Source: Xiphydria camelus (Eukaryota > Arthropoda > Insecta > Hymenoptera > Xiphydriidae). Taken from it: 64,000 nt of DNA. The notes beneath the pieces were generated by a model that had not been told where the DNA came from, did no database searches, and saw only the letters and a list, made by a program, of their open reading frames with translations. Numbering within the stretch: position 1 is the stretch's first letter; each line of letters opens with the position of its first letter. The stretch covers positions 14,185,334 through 14,249,333 of the forward strand of contig OY783194.1 in the NCBI GenBank assembly GCA_963678675.1. Direction: 5' to 3'. The position numbers and the translations under genes are program-made. This document shows, piece after piece, positions 33,780 through 44,944 of this stretch.

Positions 33780-34358
33780 TCACCATTTCTGTGGCCAATA
33801 AATACGTCTTTGTTGTGCGATCGATGTTACTTTATCTGCGACCGTCTCAAGTACTCGTTTGTTATACTGCTCAACATCATGATTTCTGAAAAACAGTCGC
33901 ACGCCGTTGGGATATTGTTCATTCGCCTCCTCTTTGTTGAAAAACCGCGATTCAATCAAGTCCAATTCAACATTATTTAATATATCTCTGTTCCCTATTT
34001 TTGTCAGCAAACACGAAAATTCAACATTTGCCTGACGCATAACTTCGTTGAGTTCATAAAAATTCAAACTCCGCCACAATGACGGTCCGGCCATGCTGGT
34101 TTTGGTTTGTTTGTAGATAGGCGTCGCGCGTACTGCTGGAAGTTGTCGCAAATCGCCGATGAAGAAAATGTCTTTGCCACCGAAGGAAGAATCAATCGCT
34201 GTAATTTGTTTTAAACGAGAATCGATTTTTTCGATTAATTCTGCTGATATCATGCTGACCTCATCAATTAAAATGCATTCAACGTATTTGAAGAGATTAC
34301 GAAATTGTTGTGCTACTTCAAACAGTAGTGGTTGTGGTCGCCCTATAATTATTTTCAA
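33780..34358 (-). pseudogene. Helitron helicase, middle part with Walker B
   Basis: Frame with CILIDEVSMISAELIEKID (Walker B), DIFFIGDLRQLPAVRATPI and LWRSLNFYELNEVMRQ, the PIF1 helicase motif series II to IV. Ends in a stop at 33780, with the next motifs in another frame. Confidence 0.85.
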
Positions 34359-35280
34359 AGCACACAGTATGAATCGTGGTGCCTTCGATGGCTACAGCTG
34401 CTTTTCCTGTAGATGCACATGTTACATATGCATTGCAATAACCATCTGTATGGCAAAATCGATTATATACTTCTCTCAGTAAATTAATCACGAATGTTTT
34501 TCCGCAGCCAGCAGGTCCCGTAAGAAAGATTTGCAAAGGTTCATCAGTATCCGTGTTCAAAATATGTGAAATAACATGAAGCAAGAGACCCTTTTGGCGA
34601 TAATTCGTTGAGCGCATGAGACGATTGAAATCGTCTTTATTCATAATGTTATCCCGTTTTTTTTTGCAATAGGACCGAGACGATTTAACGTTGCTAATCT
34701 CAGATCTGCGTTGGCATCCGTGTTTGGATTCGCTAAAAAATCAGCGAAAGGGTTATATTCTCGTACGTGTGCTGCTAACAAATTTATATCATTTGATATT
34801 TCTTTGTCATCCTCTTCAGTGACTTCAACACATAACTCTCGACAGATTTGCATTGTTTTAGCGATATCTAAATTTGACTCGAATTCTCGTCTCCGCTCCA
34901 TTATAATTACTTCGTGCGCATCGTAGAGTTGGACGTACTTTCTTTCCGCGAGGATCTCATTTTCTTCATCACGAAAAGGGTAAATGTAAAGTCACCATTT
35001 CACGTTTGTACTCATTTAGATCGGCTGTCGCATCGTAGTTACGGTACCGAATTACACGTGGATGCATACGTCGTTTCCAGTCATTGGCTTTTGATACTGT
35101 ATAGTAAGCAACGGCTTGAGCTAAAGTGATGTCATTTAATTCCTGCGGTCTTTTTTGATATTTGTCAAAACAATTGTCAAGCCAAATATCACATGAGTCC
35201 TGGTCGATATTCTCTTCCTCCAAAGCTTTATTCGACTTTCGAACGCGCTCTCTCTCAACAGGCCATGAAGTTGGAATATA
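34318..35280 (-). pseudogene. Helitron helicase, N-terminal part with Walker A
   Basis: Begins TSWPVERERVRKSNKA at the right, continues through AVAYYTVSKANDWKRRMHPR and, after a frameshift near 34970, ERKYVQLYDAHEVII and NPFADFLANPNTDANADLR. A new frame from 34644 carries the NTP-binding loop LTGPAGCGKTFVINLLREVY (about 34524) and CASTGKAAVAIEGTTIH. Confidence 0.85.
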
Positions 35281-35861
35281 CAGGGTGTTCGGAAAAAACA
35301 CCGACACAGAAATAGGGGTGATAGGTTACGTCATTACAAGTATTTTGATATAAGGGACCTATACCCGCAAGCGCCCCCTTCTGGAGATATCAACTTTTCA
35401 AGTTTATAACGACCGAGGTTGATCAAAGTAGAATAATATTGTATTGTAGAGTTTTTTGTCTACCTGTACAATTAAAAAACAAATGAAAACTCCTTGTATC
35501 CGCATCATCTTCGACAAGTACAAGGACTTGAGCCAAGCGGTTATCCTTTCCGCAAGCAGTTTGCGCAGTGGCACATCTATCCAGAATCGTTTCCGATGTT
35601 GCATGGACATGAATGGCCGTCATTTTGAGTATTTGCTGTAGTACATTGTTTTTGTATCTCGTAAAATTAAATATTCGTTACCATCTTGATACGTTTCTAA
35701 AAATATTATTCTACTTTGATCAACCTCGGTCGTTATAAACTTGAAAAGTTGATATCTCCAGAAGGGGGCGCTTGCGGGTATAGGTCCCTTATATCAAAAT
35801 ACTTGTAATGACGTAACCTACCACCCCTATTTCTGTGTCGGTGTTTTTTCCGAACACCCTG
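35281..35861. mobile_element. 581-bp CAGGGTG-type TIR element inside the Helitron gene, TSD TATA or TA
   Basis: TIRs about 160 bp, tip CAGGGTGTTCGGAAAAAACA; flanks tata on both sides. The centre (35440-35690) is unrelated. CAGGGTG tips with TA targets are common in mariner-type MITEs. The Helitron reading resumes after it. Confidence 0.85.
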
Positions 35862-36544
35862 TATACCACCTTTTCTGAACTTTTCGACATGGCTTGTCGA
35901 AGAAGGTACCAAGCACCTTCCTGACTGGTACGTTTTACGCAGTTCAACATATCGACGCTTAACTTCCTCGTTATCTCAACAAAATCAAACTCCGGGTGCT
36001 CATCCATGGTCTCTATAATTTTTCGCTGAAGATTGCTTATGCCTCTATTACTCTTGTTAACGTATTCCACCACATATGCAGCACAAGAGTATTCTTCAAT
36101 AATGAATTGAAAGTCCATGTTCGAACCTAGCACATTGAGGATGAATGGGTTGAATGGATTGATCCATTTCTCTGTAGTGTCACGTTTCAGAAATACACGT
36201 GCTCTGGTTATTCCAGCTCGCAGAATATCCAAGTATATTTCATATGAATTAATTTGGTTTACTGTTAAGAATTGATTAATATCACAATAGTCATTATCTT
36301 CAAGTGCCTTCCTGATTTGTTTGTAAATTTTTGAATACCCTGTACGACGCGTATCTGTTTTTGCCATTAGTTGGAGTATAACTGTTGAGCAGATAGGCAG
36401 AAATGGTGCGTCAAAACGACATGTTGATGAATTTTCGGACCGCAGATAATTGTAAGACACATCCTCCGTGAATACAACGGCACTCACACCTTTTTTTATT
36501 GATTGTTTCTCACCACGCATTAATACGTGGTGAGAAATAATCAA
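35862..36544 (-). pseudogene. Helitron protein segment upstream of the helicase
   Basis: Frame beginning MIISHHVLMRGEKQSIKKG and containing DAPFLPICSTVILQ, FLKRDTTEKWINPFNPFILN, SNMDFQFIIEEYSCAAYVVE and YVNKSNRGISNLQR. This combination is typical of the part of Helitron proteins just before the PIF1 helicase. The frame runs into the inserted element at 35861. Confidence 0.75.
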
Positions 36545-36985
36545 TTTAAAACACTTTTTGTATATATATGTGTATATAATAGTATATATATTTATATGTA
36601 CTTATATTTATATATAAATATATACATATTTTTATACATGATTTAGGCTCTATAACCTAAAAGCCCATAGTCAAACTATAATTTTTTGGTGTATTATACA
36701 AGTATAGTTCTATGGATAGTGTATAATTAAGCAATTATCACTATATTCTATTATTACGTATTTATACTCACCAATTTTTATAACTTATAAGACACACAGA
36801 AACACACTGCACTTAACACGTATTTTCACTAGAAAGTAATCCTAGCGTCCACGCGAGCGTGTGCATGGGCAGCTTGAGCGAATAGTATGCGCAGTAGCGC
36901 CACACACACACTGACGCAGTCACATGTACATGGCTTACGTCTGACGCTCGATTTCCCAGGAAGGTCCCACCGTAGAGCCATAGCA
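36545..36985. other. AT-rich stretch, unassigned
   Basis: Starts with a TATATA-rich run (36555-36640). No Rep (HUH) coding is visible on the minus strand. The rest shows no gene. Confidence 0.4.
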
Positions 36986-36989
36986 TAGA

Positions 36990-37458
36990 TGTTTACACAT
37001 CAAAAATCTTATGAACCTAGCTTAGAAATACGCGAGGGCTCGCCTATTCGAGGCGCACAGAATTTAATGGCTACAACGAAACTAAGAGAACACACGCGGA
37101 AGCGTAACTACGCGACACTCGACTACTCTGGAGCACGTGTCTGACGGCAGTAGTGAGTGTAACTGAAAGCGCAATTACGCGACGCACGGCGCTGAATCCG
37201 AAGTACGTTTCGGTCGTACCTAGCGAACACATAAGAATCCGTATATGCGATGCACTGCGATTATTGTCGAGCACGTTGGTCGGAAATCGCGAGTACACGG
37301 AAAAAGAATGCGAGCACGCGTTACGCGACGACTGTTCCGATGCCCGGTCCGGACGCAAGGGAGAGGGAAATCTACGTGGCACGAGACGAGCGAAGTGCCA
37401 GGCCGACGTGAATCTAGCCAATGAATACGCTATCGGTCGCGCAGCTTTGGCGCGAACA
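36990..37458 (-). repeat. 3' LTR of the BEL/Pao element
   Basis: On the minus strand begins TGTTCGCGCCAAAGCTGCGC. Matches the right LTR from the aatcttatgaacctagctt block onward. Its outer edge is unclear: the left border falls in GATGTTTACACATC, a palindrome also at 1389-1402, and bases corresponding to about 40059-40145 of the other LTR are missing. Confidence 0.75.
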
Positions 37459-37515
37459 TTACCGCCCGCCTTGCCATCGACGGCGATGGCGAAACAAACG
37501 GAGAATATTTAATAG

Positions 37516-39796
37516 TTAGCCGGAAAGTTGTTCAACGATGCGTCGCTCTATATTGTGGCGCCTTCGTCTTGGCCGTCCTGCCCTGGATGAAGGCGCATGA
37601 TCTGGATGAGCGTCCATTGGGTCTGGTGGAAGCCTCTCATCCCGCAGGAGGGCGATGTCACCCAGATTTACTGTTGGTTGATGTTGGTGACAGCCTTGCT
37701 TCGCTATGGTTGGACAGCGTGTCCGAGTGTCCACAGAAAATGGTCTGGAATTGATACCCTCTGTGTGAAACACTCGACATATCGCAGTAAGTAGCTGCCA
37801 GAGACAAGTGTAAATGAAGACTGCGATGGTGGTTGGGAATCCCATTCGCTGACTGGAGGTGCTGCAGTGAATCTGCCTGTGACGTCCCCCTTGAGTCTTG
37901 GGAAGGCACTGTTCACAATGCTCGTCATCTGTAGCGAGTGTAGACGGAATGCAGGCCTCCTCTAGCTTCCGTGCGCTTTGTACCGAATCTGCAGCGAAAG
38001 CCATGACTTTGCCCGACAGCACCCAGCCAAATTCGGTCTCCTGAGCGTAAGATGTGCCAGGCGTACCCTTCCGCATGCCGGGCAGCATGATTTCATCGAG
38101 GAAGTCAATTCCAAGTATCAAATCGACTTGACCTGGCTCACCAAATGTTGGATCCGCTAAGGTGATACCGCTGATGTGTGGGGCCAGTTCTTCGCGGGTA
38201 TCTGATACGATGGTAGAAGTCCTGTGAGTTGCGGTATCACGAGGGCTTCGGTCTTGAGGGAGAAGGTTGTCGAGAGGCGAGATCGCAAAATGAGTGATGT
38301 GGATCCCTTGGCCAATCCAAATTGTTGTGCTCCGACACCATTGATTGGAATGGCCGCGTGACTTTGAGACAGCCTGAGTTGCCGGGTGAGATGCTCCGTA
38401 GTAAAGGACGTTTCTGCTCCTGAATCGAGCAGAGCTCGCGCAATAACGGAGTCTCCCGTCTCTGGATTCGTCACGATGACTCGAGCCGTCGCGAAGAGAA
38501 CTGAACGGCGTTGTAGCATTATTGTGTACGCCGTGTGGCTAGCCACGGAGGTGCTGCTGCTCATGCCGGGAACGGAGCTTTCTGACACGTCCGTTGGTCC
38601 GGGATGTAGACTTGTATGGTGCAGTCCGGTGCAAGTCTGACATCGTCCAGCTGACCGACACGTGACCAGCTGCTGTGCGCCCAAACAGTTCGTGCATAAA
38701 TGTTTGGCCTCCACGAATAAGTTACGCCCCTCCAATGACTTAGCGAGATATGTAGGGCAGAGAAACAAATAATGTTCTGCTCCATACTGCGGACACTTAG
38801 GAAGTTTTGCGACCATGTGATGCGTATTAGCGTTCACAGCCTTACCGCTCTTACCTCGATCATCCTCAGAGGAATGATTTAGCCAGGAGGATGCGACTTC
38901 TTTGCCTGGATCACGGGCGATGAATTCCACTGCTCGGATGCGAGTTCCTAGGAATCTTTGAAACTCGGGGAACGTGGAAGGCTCTCTTGAATCATTCATT
39001 GAAATTTCCCAAGCTCGTCGCGATCTGGAGTCCAGCCGCTCGACGGACATGAAGACGAGGATGTCGTCCCACTAGTCGACCGGTCTGTTGAGAGTCGTCA
39101 GCGCACCAACCACTTCGAGGGTGGTATTTAGCAGTCGCTTTAGTTCCATAACGGACTCAGTGGTGACCGATGGGATGGCGAAGAGAGTGGTTAGATGCGC
39201 CTTCACCAGTTGCGCTTTGTGCTCAATAGATCCCACGCCCGATGGAAGTTGTCATCGGTCGTTGGGATATTCCGGGTCAATTGTTCCGGTTCGCCGACCA
39301 GGTTCGTTTTGAGATAATGGAGCTTTTCCACGTTGATAAGCTCGGTTTTAGAATCGACTATGGCGATGAACATGTCACGAAAGCTGGACGACTTGACGTA
39401 CTCACCGGAGAACTGCGTTAGGGTGATGCGTGGAACCCTCCGAATGCTCGACGATCCGGTTGCAGTTCCCGATTATGCCGTCGGCGGCGAATTGGCTGTC
39501 GTGTTATTGAACGAGTCGCGAAATTCGATAAGCTCGCCTTTTGCCACCGTATGAGCTTCCTCGGTCTTCTCGAACACCTCTTCCACGAAGTATGATCTAA
39601 GTTTGTCCGTGGGAATGGCCTTAGTTATTATGAGCTGATGATTGTCTTGAAAACGAGTCCACTGTGCATCAAGCGCCTCGATTCGTGGTATCGCAGCTCC
39701 GCGAGTTATCCGTGAGGCGCCCGTCTTTTGAAAGTTGCTCACCATCCTGCAGATGGGACCGAAGAGCGTCTGCTGATCTTCGAAGAGAGCTTCCAT
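37516..39796 (-). pseudogene. BEL/Pao gag-protease polyprotein, broken
   Basis: Gag begins about 39796 (MEALFEDQQTLFGPICRMVS). A frameshifted middle (39472-39051) keeps QFSGEYVKSSSFRDMFIAIV. The frame 39050-38157 carries a Cys/His region (HLCTNCLGAQQLVTC, GRCQTCTGLHHTSLH) and the protease motif ARALLDSGAETSFTTE. The frame 38121-37516 has MILGIDFLDEI and ETEFGWVLSGKVM, the start of the pol-side region. After RMGFPTTI it jumps to VNLGDIALLRDERLPP, which resembles an integrase tail. So the catalytic domains were deleted. Confidence 0.85.
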
Positions 39797-40040
39797 CGTT
39801 AGGAGGTTGCTTTAGCGACAAATTCAGGAATGCGCTGGATGGCACTGGAAGCTGCACGAACTCCGAACACACACACACACACTGTAACGTGTGTCCGAGT
39901 TGAATTCAGGCGCATACTGGTTGGCTCTGAACACTGCACGAATGATGCACACACGCACTGTAACGCGTTTCCGAAATGGGACTTTCTGATATGGCTAGTA
40001 GGAGTACCGACCGAAGGAACTCGTAATCCGATAAGGGCCG

Positions 40041-40058
40041 ATCCGGCTCGAAGGACCA
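40041..40058 (-). promoter_or_regulatory. Probable BEL/Pao primer-binding site
   Basis: Minus strand TGGTCCTTCGAGCCGGAT immediately inside the 5' LTR edge; the TGG start and the following leader match what I recall of BEL/Pao elements. It places the LTR inner edge near 40059, not at 40139 where similarity to the other LTR stops. Confidence 0.55.
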
Positions 40059-41569
40059 AAAATGTTTCATCAGGAAAGAGGAAATAAGGATCGTCCGGTT
40101 TGGATTCCCGAGAGAATCGAATACTCCTAGAGCGCACGTGATTACAGAAAATCTTATGAACCTAGCTTGGAAATACGCGAGGGTTAGCCTATTCGAGGCG
40201 CACAGAATTTAATGGCTACACCGAAACGAAGAGAGCACACGCGGGAGCGCAACTACGCGATACTCGACTAGTCCGGAGCACGTATCGGACGGCAGTAGTG
40301 AGTGTATCTGAAAGCGCAATTACGCGACGCACGGCGCTGAATCCAAAGTACGTTTCGGTCGTACGAAGCGAACACACAAGAATCCGTATATGCGATGCAC
40401 TGCGATTATTGTCGAGCACGTTGCACAGAGGGGTATTTTGCCTATCTAGCCGGACAAAATCCCATTTCTCAAAACTATTACAGACAGAATATTAAGCTAC
40501 GTGCTATGAGCCAAGTAGTTTGTAAACAAAGTGTAACTTTTCACATCGCCCTCTGTTGCGTTCTTTTCATGCAGAGCCAGTCGAAAGTAAGTCGTCTTAA
40601 TAGGAAGAGGATATGGATTATTTTAATTCAGGTAAGAACACATACTTTTGTCATAACTTTATTTTAATTTCTTGTTGCTTATTGCAAAAAATAGCAGTTT
40701 GAATCGTGAAGTATTGTTGAACGATTTTCACTAATGTTTATGTATATATAGGAATATTAGTTATGCTTCCGGGTGCTTCCGAGTTGATTTGTTTATTTTG
40801 CCATACAGAATATATTAATTTTAAGAAAGTGTTTTAGAAATCAGGTGCTACTTTTTGCTATTTTTCAGTATACCGACATTTTAATGGCGACAGTACTAAA
40901 TGTTGATTTTATCGATAGAATGCAACGTTGATGTCCTTAATCGCCTATTGCTATCCTCTGATCCACTGATGTCGTATCTCAAGCTAAAACCAAAGAAAAA
41001 ATCACAGCCTTTCTTAAAAGAGAATAGAAATGCTGTTGCCCGCCGATCCTTATTCTGAAGGTTGGAACTCCGAAGCATCGGAAGACGACGAAGCGGAGAA
41101 CTCGCCTGAGTAATCTGGGCACTCGTCATCATCTGATTAATGCAGGATATAAAAACAGATCATATATGTGTGTGTACAATTATTATGGTACTTTATCTGT
41201 AATGAATGTTACTATTTTCTGTACAAAAATTAAAAATAAACATTTTTTATGTCATGAATTGACTCAAATAACTAATTTAGATACACAAACCAACAGAAAC
41301 CCTAGTACACAATAAAAAAATAAAAATATAATTTTGTCCGACTAGGAACGCAAAATACTCCTCTGTGCGTTGGCCGGAAATCGCGAGTACACGGAAGAAG
41401 AATGCGAGCACGCGCGCGCGCGCGTTACGCGACGACTGTTCCGATGCCCGGTCCGGACGCAAGAGAGGGGAAATCTACATGGCGCGAGACGAGCGAAGTG
41501 CCACGTAGGCCGACGTGAATCTAGCCAATGAATACCTACGCTATCGGTCGCGCAGCTTTGGCGCGAACA
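40059..41569 (-). repeat. 5' LTR of the BEL/Pao element, interrupted
   Basis: LTR parts are 41373-41569 and about 40059-40423, separated by the element 40424-41367. The right part has a CG-dinucleotide run (gcgcgcgcgcgcg) absent from the other LTR. The outer end reads TGTTCGCGCCAAAGC on the minus strand, as in the 3' LTR. Confidence 0.75.
40424..41367. mobile_element. 944-bp TIR element in the BEL LTR, TSD CGTTG (or GTT)
   Basis: TIR CACAGAGGGGTATTTTGC at the left; inverse with small changes at the right. CGTTG at 40419-40423 and 41368-41372. The other LTR gives the empty site gcacgttggtcgg, which also allows GTT with a one-base-longer tip. Interior frame is short; an acidic run (EASEDDEAENSPE) lies at 41067-41108. 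Confidence 0.8.
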
Positions 41570-41751
41570 GGACACTTTTACTGTGCCGATCATTTATGGT
41601 ACCTGTACAAAAGGTTTCAATATATATCTGGAGCTGGGCCTCTTTAACATGCAAAGATCATTGCGGTACCAGGATTCTAATAAGTCTATGTTTATAGAAT
41701 TCGGTAGACTCTATCTAGATTGGATGAAAAGTTAAAAAGCAATGGGTACTA

Positions 41752-41970
41752 AAAACAAAACGTGTAACCGCCACACGCGGAATAAGTGAAACTTCGATAC
41801 CAGTTTCTCTGAATTTGATTCCGGTGGTATTAGTTTCAATTGGCTCTACGAAGAAGCATTGTAAAAGACTTGTATAGAGCCAATGGAAACTAATACCATC
41901 GGAATCAAATTCAGAGACACTGGTATCGAAGTTTCACTTCTTCCGCGTGTGGCGGCCACACGTTTTGTTT
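41752..41970. repeat. Foldback element with GAAGTTTCACTTC near both ends
   Basis: Arms about 100 bp: acaaaacgtgt, ccgccacacgcgga, aagtgaaacttcgataccag and their inverse; loop about 41855-41875. Non-coding. Confidence 0.85.
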
Positions 41971-42532
41971 GTTTTTTTTTAATTTTCATCCAAGGAACCC
42001 ATCCTTGAAGTTTGTCGCAATATTAAAGAATCAACCAGTATATTTACTTACTTGGTCTAACAAAATATTTTTTCCGCCATAATCAAGTATACACTTATTA
42101 ATTGGAAATAAACTCTTTTCTCAGTACCTATACGAAATAACTTTGATCGAACGAACGAAGTATTCACTAAACTGACAAATTTCTAGAAAATCATAAACGG
42201 AATCAAGGAATTTTACTTCCAAATTTGACAGTGATAAAACATTAATCGCTGTTTCTCAGAATTTCACATACATTACAAATTCTATTATAGTGCACATTAT
42301 AGTGCACGCAGTTCGGATGGTACGTTTCGGCAAACGAGGACTGCTTATGTATTCGCAGTCCTGTACCTTTCCCGGAAGGCTAATACCGAACGAATTGTAA
42401 CGAACCACTTCTCGCAGATACCGCTATATTTCGAATGCATTCGAAATGCATTCAGCTTTGTAAAGGAGAGAAATGACGATTTCAATAGATAACCGAATAT
42501 TTCGGCAAAGGTTCATTCGATTCGTCCAGTAA
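41971..42532. other. Unassigned stretch
   Basis: No gene. cctttcccggaaggctaata at 42366 faintly echoes the dispersed repeat that follows. Confidence 0.4.
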
Positions 42533-42650
42533 TTAACCCTTTCAGGAAAGGTGCGGGACTGCGAACTCATTAGCAGCCTGGATTTGCCGAAATGTACTGC
42601 TTCGCTGATGGCGAGATGAACCCTAGTTTGACAAAGTATTTATGATCGCG
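42533..42650. repeat. Dispersed repeat copy (relatives 26227-26340, 12700-12830)
   Basis: attaaccctttcaggaaagg, gcctggatttgccgaaatgt, gatgaaccctagtttgac. See 26227-26340. Confidence 0.6.
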
Positions 42651-42654
42651 ATGC

Positions 42655-43000
42655 TATTGGGTTGGAAAATAAGTTCGTAGCGTTTTCTTTTATTTTCTTT
42701 CATTTTACAACGATTTGTTTGCTGTCCCACAAAGTGTTTATATTCATTCGAAAGAGCTCTTTCTGCTCTACAAAACTGTTATAATTGTTTATTCGAATAA
42801 CAATTTTTTATTATTTTTCAGGCTTAGAAATGGAATATCCAGGAGGAAAAAATCTGAATTTTCGACATCTTTTTTTATCAAAGACTCGCCTATAACACCT
42901 TCTCCGTATACGGCAGTTTTTTGACCTCGATGAAAAGCAAAGAAAAGCAGATGTCGAAACTGCTGATTTTTGCCCCCTGGATATTCCATTTCTAAGCCAG
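42655..43000. mobile_element. mariner terminus with a snapback (inverted duplication) of its first codons
   Basis: 42655 starts with a mariner-type tip TTGGGTTGGAAAATAAGTTC after TA. After the untranslated leader, the plus strand gives MEYPGGKN-like coding for about 12 residues. The minus strand from 42989 gives MEYPGGKNQQFRHLLFFAFH then RGQKTAVYGEGVIGESLIK, the N-terminus of a mariner transposase with a short deletion. The two are inverted copies meeting near 42900. The catalytic domain is absent. Confidence 0.7.
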
Positions 43001-43007
43001 AAAAATA

Positions 43008-43402
43008 ACACGCAACAGAAGTGAAACTTCATGCGTAAATCCACGAAATACTAATATTGAAAAACAAAATTAGAAAAAAAATAACATTGGAAAACAAAAT
43101 TAGAAAAATAAAGGTAAGGTGAAAAAAACATAATAAAATGTAATCATGCAGTCAAGAAGGTGACGAGAAGTTTTGCGTCTGTTTATTTATTGATGATTAT
43201 ACCAATCGTCTGTTTATTTATTGATGATTATACGCAAAACTTCTCGTCACCTTCTTGACTGCATGATTACATTTTATTCTGTCTTTTTCACCTTACCTTT
43301 ATTTTTCTAATTTTGTTTTCCAATGTTATTTTTTTTCTAATTTTGTTTTTCAATATTAGTATTTCGTAGATTTACGCATGAAGTTTCACTTCTCTTGCGT
43401 GT
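43008..43402. repeat. Foldback element, about 195-bp arms
   Basis: Arms share acgcaa-agaagtgaaactt ... gcagtcaagaaggtgacgag and their inverse around 43200-43215, where tgtttatttattgatgatta is also tandemly repeated. GAAGTTTCACTTC lies near both tips. Non-coding. Confidence 0.85.
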
Positions 43403-43477
43403 ACCCTGTACACGTTTTTGTTTTTTTTTATTTGAGGTTACCAACGAAGTTTTATATATATTTGTTGTGTGTACTCT

Positions 43478-44344
43478 TTACAATGTAATTTCATACGGTA
43501 ATCCTCCAGTATCAATTATCGATATCTTATGTAGTTTTTGATGCACAAACGCCTCGCGGTAGTTGATGAACCATTGTGTCCACAGATACTGGTACGTTAA
43601 AGACCTATCCGTAAATTCCATATTGACCATGTTCCATGTCTCAATCGACGAATCTGCATAAAGGGGATTCGTGGAAATATAAGTCGCTCTGATTCCAAAT
43701 CTAGTGGAGGTAAATGGTCGGGTATCGGTGGATATTTGAAACCGTTGTAAGTGGCCATATTGCAGGAATAGTATTCTTTTTGAGTGCTTGACGACAGGTG
43801 TAGCAGATTTGAATGATTTCTCCATCAATCCGAGGGAGAATTATGTTCAAAATATCCTCTTGTTCACGAACGGAAATTTTTAAAGCGTCTTGAAACCATA
43901 ACCTATCACAAATAGAGCACGTATGACCGAAAGAATTACTTATAAACTTTTTATTGAATTCCCTATGAGCGATTTTATTTCGGTTATAATGACTATATGG
44001 CAAGTCCTGACATAAATTATGTTCGCGTGGTCCTGGTTCATTGCGTCGTAAATTGGATGGTCCTGGCTCGTCGCGGATATCATTGTCAACAAAAGCGGGT
44101 TGAACCGAAGATGAATTGTTAGGAGCTAAAATGTCATTTTCATTTTGCACATTATGATTTTCAGGTTCACTGGTTAATAACTGATCTCGGAAATTTGATT
44201 CACTGTGTTTCTCAGTTGTTTTCGTAACCTACTCTCCCTCGTGCGTTGGGCCCCAGACTTTTTCACTTTTTTTACACTACTGTCATCCTTTTTACGTTGT
44301 CTCTCACGATATTCCTTACATTTCTGCGCATTTGATTTCGCCAT
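43478..44344 (-). pseudogene. Second Helitron remnant: N-terminal region joined to helicase scrap
   Basis: Starts at ATG 44344: MAKSNAQKCKEYRERQRKK, then KKSGAQRTRESRLRKQLR, the basic repeats that open many Helitron proteins. Frameshifted frames follow: QDLPYSHYNRNKIAHREFNK, then CSICDRLWFQDAL and ICYTCRQALKKNTIPAI, a CxxC-CxxC finger. The frame from 43828 ends HKISIIDTGGLPYEITL, which matches the helicase block DTGGLPYELTL of the first Helitron. Thus the Rep and most of the helicase were lost by internal deletion. Confidence 0.75.
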
Positions 44345-44520
44345 TATAAATTAATTCAATTAAATGTTACTCAAAAATAGCACAAAACAAAACAAATGAA
44401 TATCACTTACAGCACGCACACGAATAAAGACGCTATACTGGTCCCCAGTCAGCTGTAGGTATACGCAAGCGCCAAATTTATTCGGGGGGCTAGTGAGGTC
44501 ACCTGACTTAGGGCCGGTTT

Positions 44521-44636
44521 TACCAACACGGTATAAACGCGGTATAGCGCTATACTGAGAATAACCAGCAATAAGCCTTATGGTTATTCTCAGTATAGCG
44601 CTATACCGCGTTTATACCTGTTGGTAAAACCGGCCC
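44521..44636. mobile_element. 116-bp palindromic MITE, PIF/Harbinger-type, TSD TTA
   Basis: GGGCCGGTTTTACCAAC ... inverse GTTGGTAAAACCGGCCC, TTA on both sides (44518-44520, 44637-44639). The halves pair almost fully (cgcggtatagcgctatactg). Confidence 0.9.
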
Positions 44637-44831
44637 TTACTAGGCTAACGTCCGCCGATAATGATAACCGCGATTTTACCGATCCTACATTCCTCCCTTC
44701 CCTCTCCAAACGCTCGACCCATGATGCACAGTGATGACTCATGGTGTCGGATTTTTGTCACATACCTGACTCCGGCAAAACTGATTCACGCCCAAGGCGC
44801 CTATAGAAGTTTCACTTCAATAAAAAATTTA

Positions 44832-44944
44832 ATTATTCGAAATAACAATTATAACAGTTTTGTAGAGCAGAAAGAGCTCTTTCGAGTACTTATAAACATA
44901 TTGCCAAACAACAAAATAGATCGTTGTAAAACAGAAGAAAACAT
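44832..44944 (-). mobile_element. mariner leader fragment (inverse of 42700-42810)
   Basis: Minus-strand copy of the mariner untranslated leader (cagttttgtagagcagaaag; gatcgttgtaaaa). With 42655-43000 it could be the other arm of a snapback mariner opened by later insertions, or an independent fragment. Confidence 0.55.

Larger units (their letters stand above)
32349..36544 (-). pseudogene. Helitron (Helentron-type) helicase-endonuclease gene, broken
   Basis: Read right to left: a 228-codon stretch upstream of the helicase (ending at the 35281-35861 insertion), a region with CDIWLDNCFDKYQKRPQELN, a PIF1-type helicase and a C-terminal endonuclease. Frameshifts or stops occur near 34970, 34640, 34340, 33778, 32895 and 32600. 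The catalytic Rep (HUH) part is not visible and should lie upstream (right of 36544), where only AT-rich DNA is seen. The endonuclease tail is the known mark of Helentron or Helitron2-type elements. Element termini were not found. Confidence 0.8.
36990..41569 (-). mobile_element. BEL/Pao LTR retrotransposon, internally deleted
   Basis: Minus-strand order from right to left: 5' LTR (to 41569), primer-binding site, gag, Cys-rich region, aspartic protease, a short reverse-transcriptase-side leader, an integrase-tail remnant, 3' LTR (36990-37458). Reverse transcriptase, RNase H and most of integrase are deleted. The LTRs differ visibly, so it is older than the gypsy copy. A TIR element sits in the 5' LTR. 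Confidence 0.85.

Noticed and set aside
37071..37512. Frames on both strands in the left BEL LTR
   Set aside because: They lie wholly in LTR sequence repeated at 40.1-41.6 kb, and reflect its composition.
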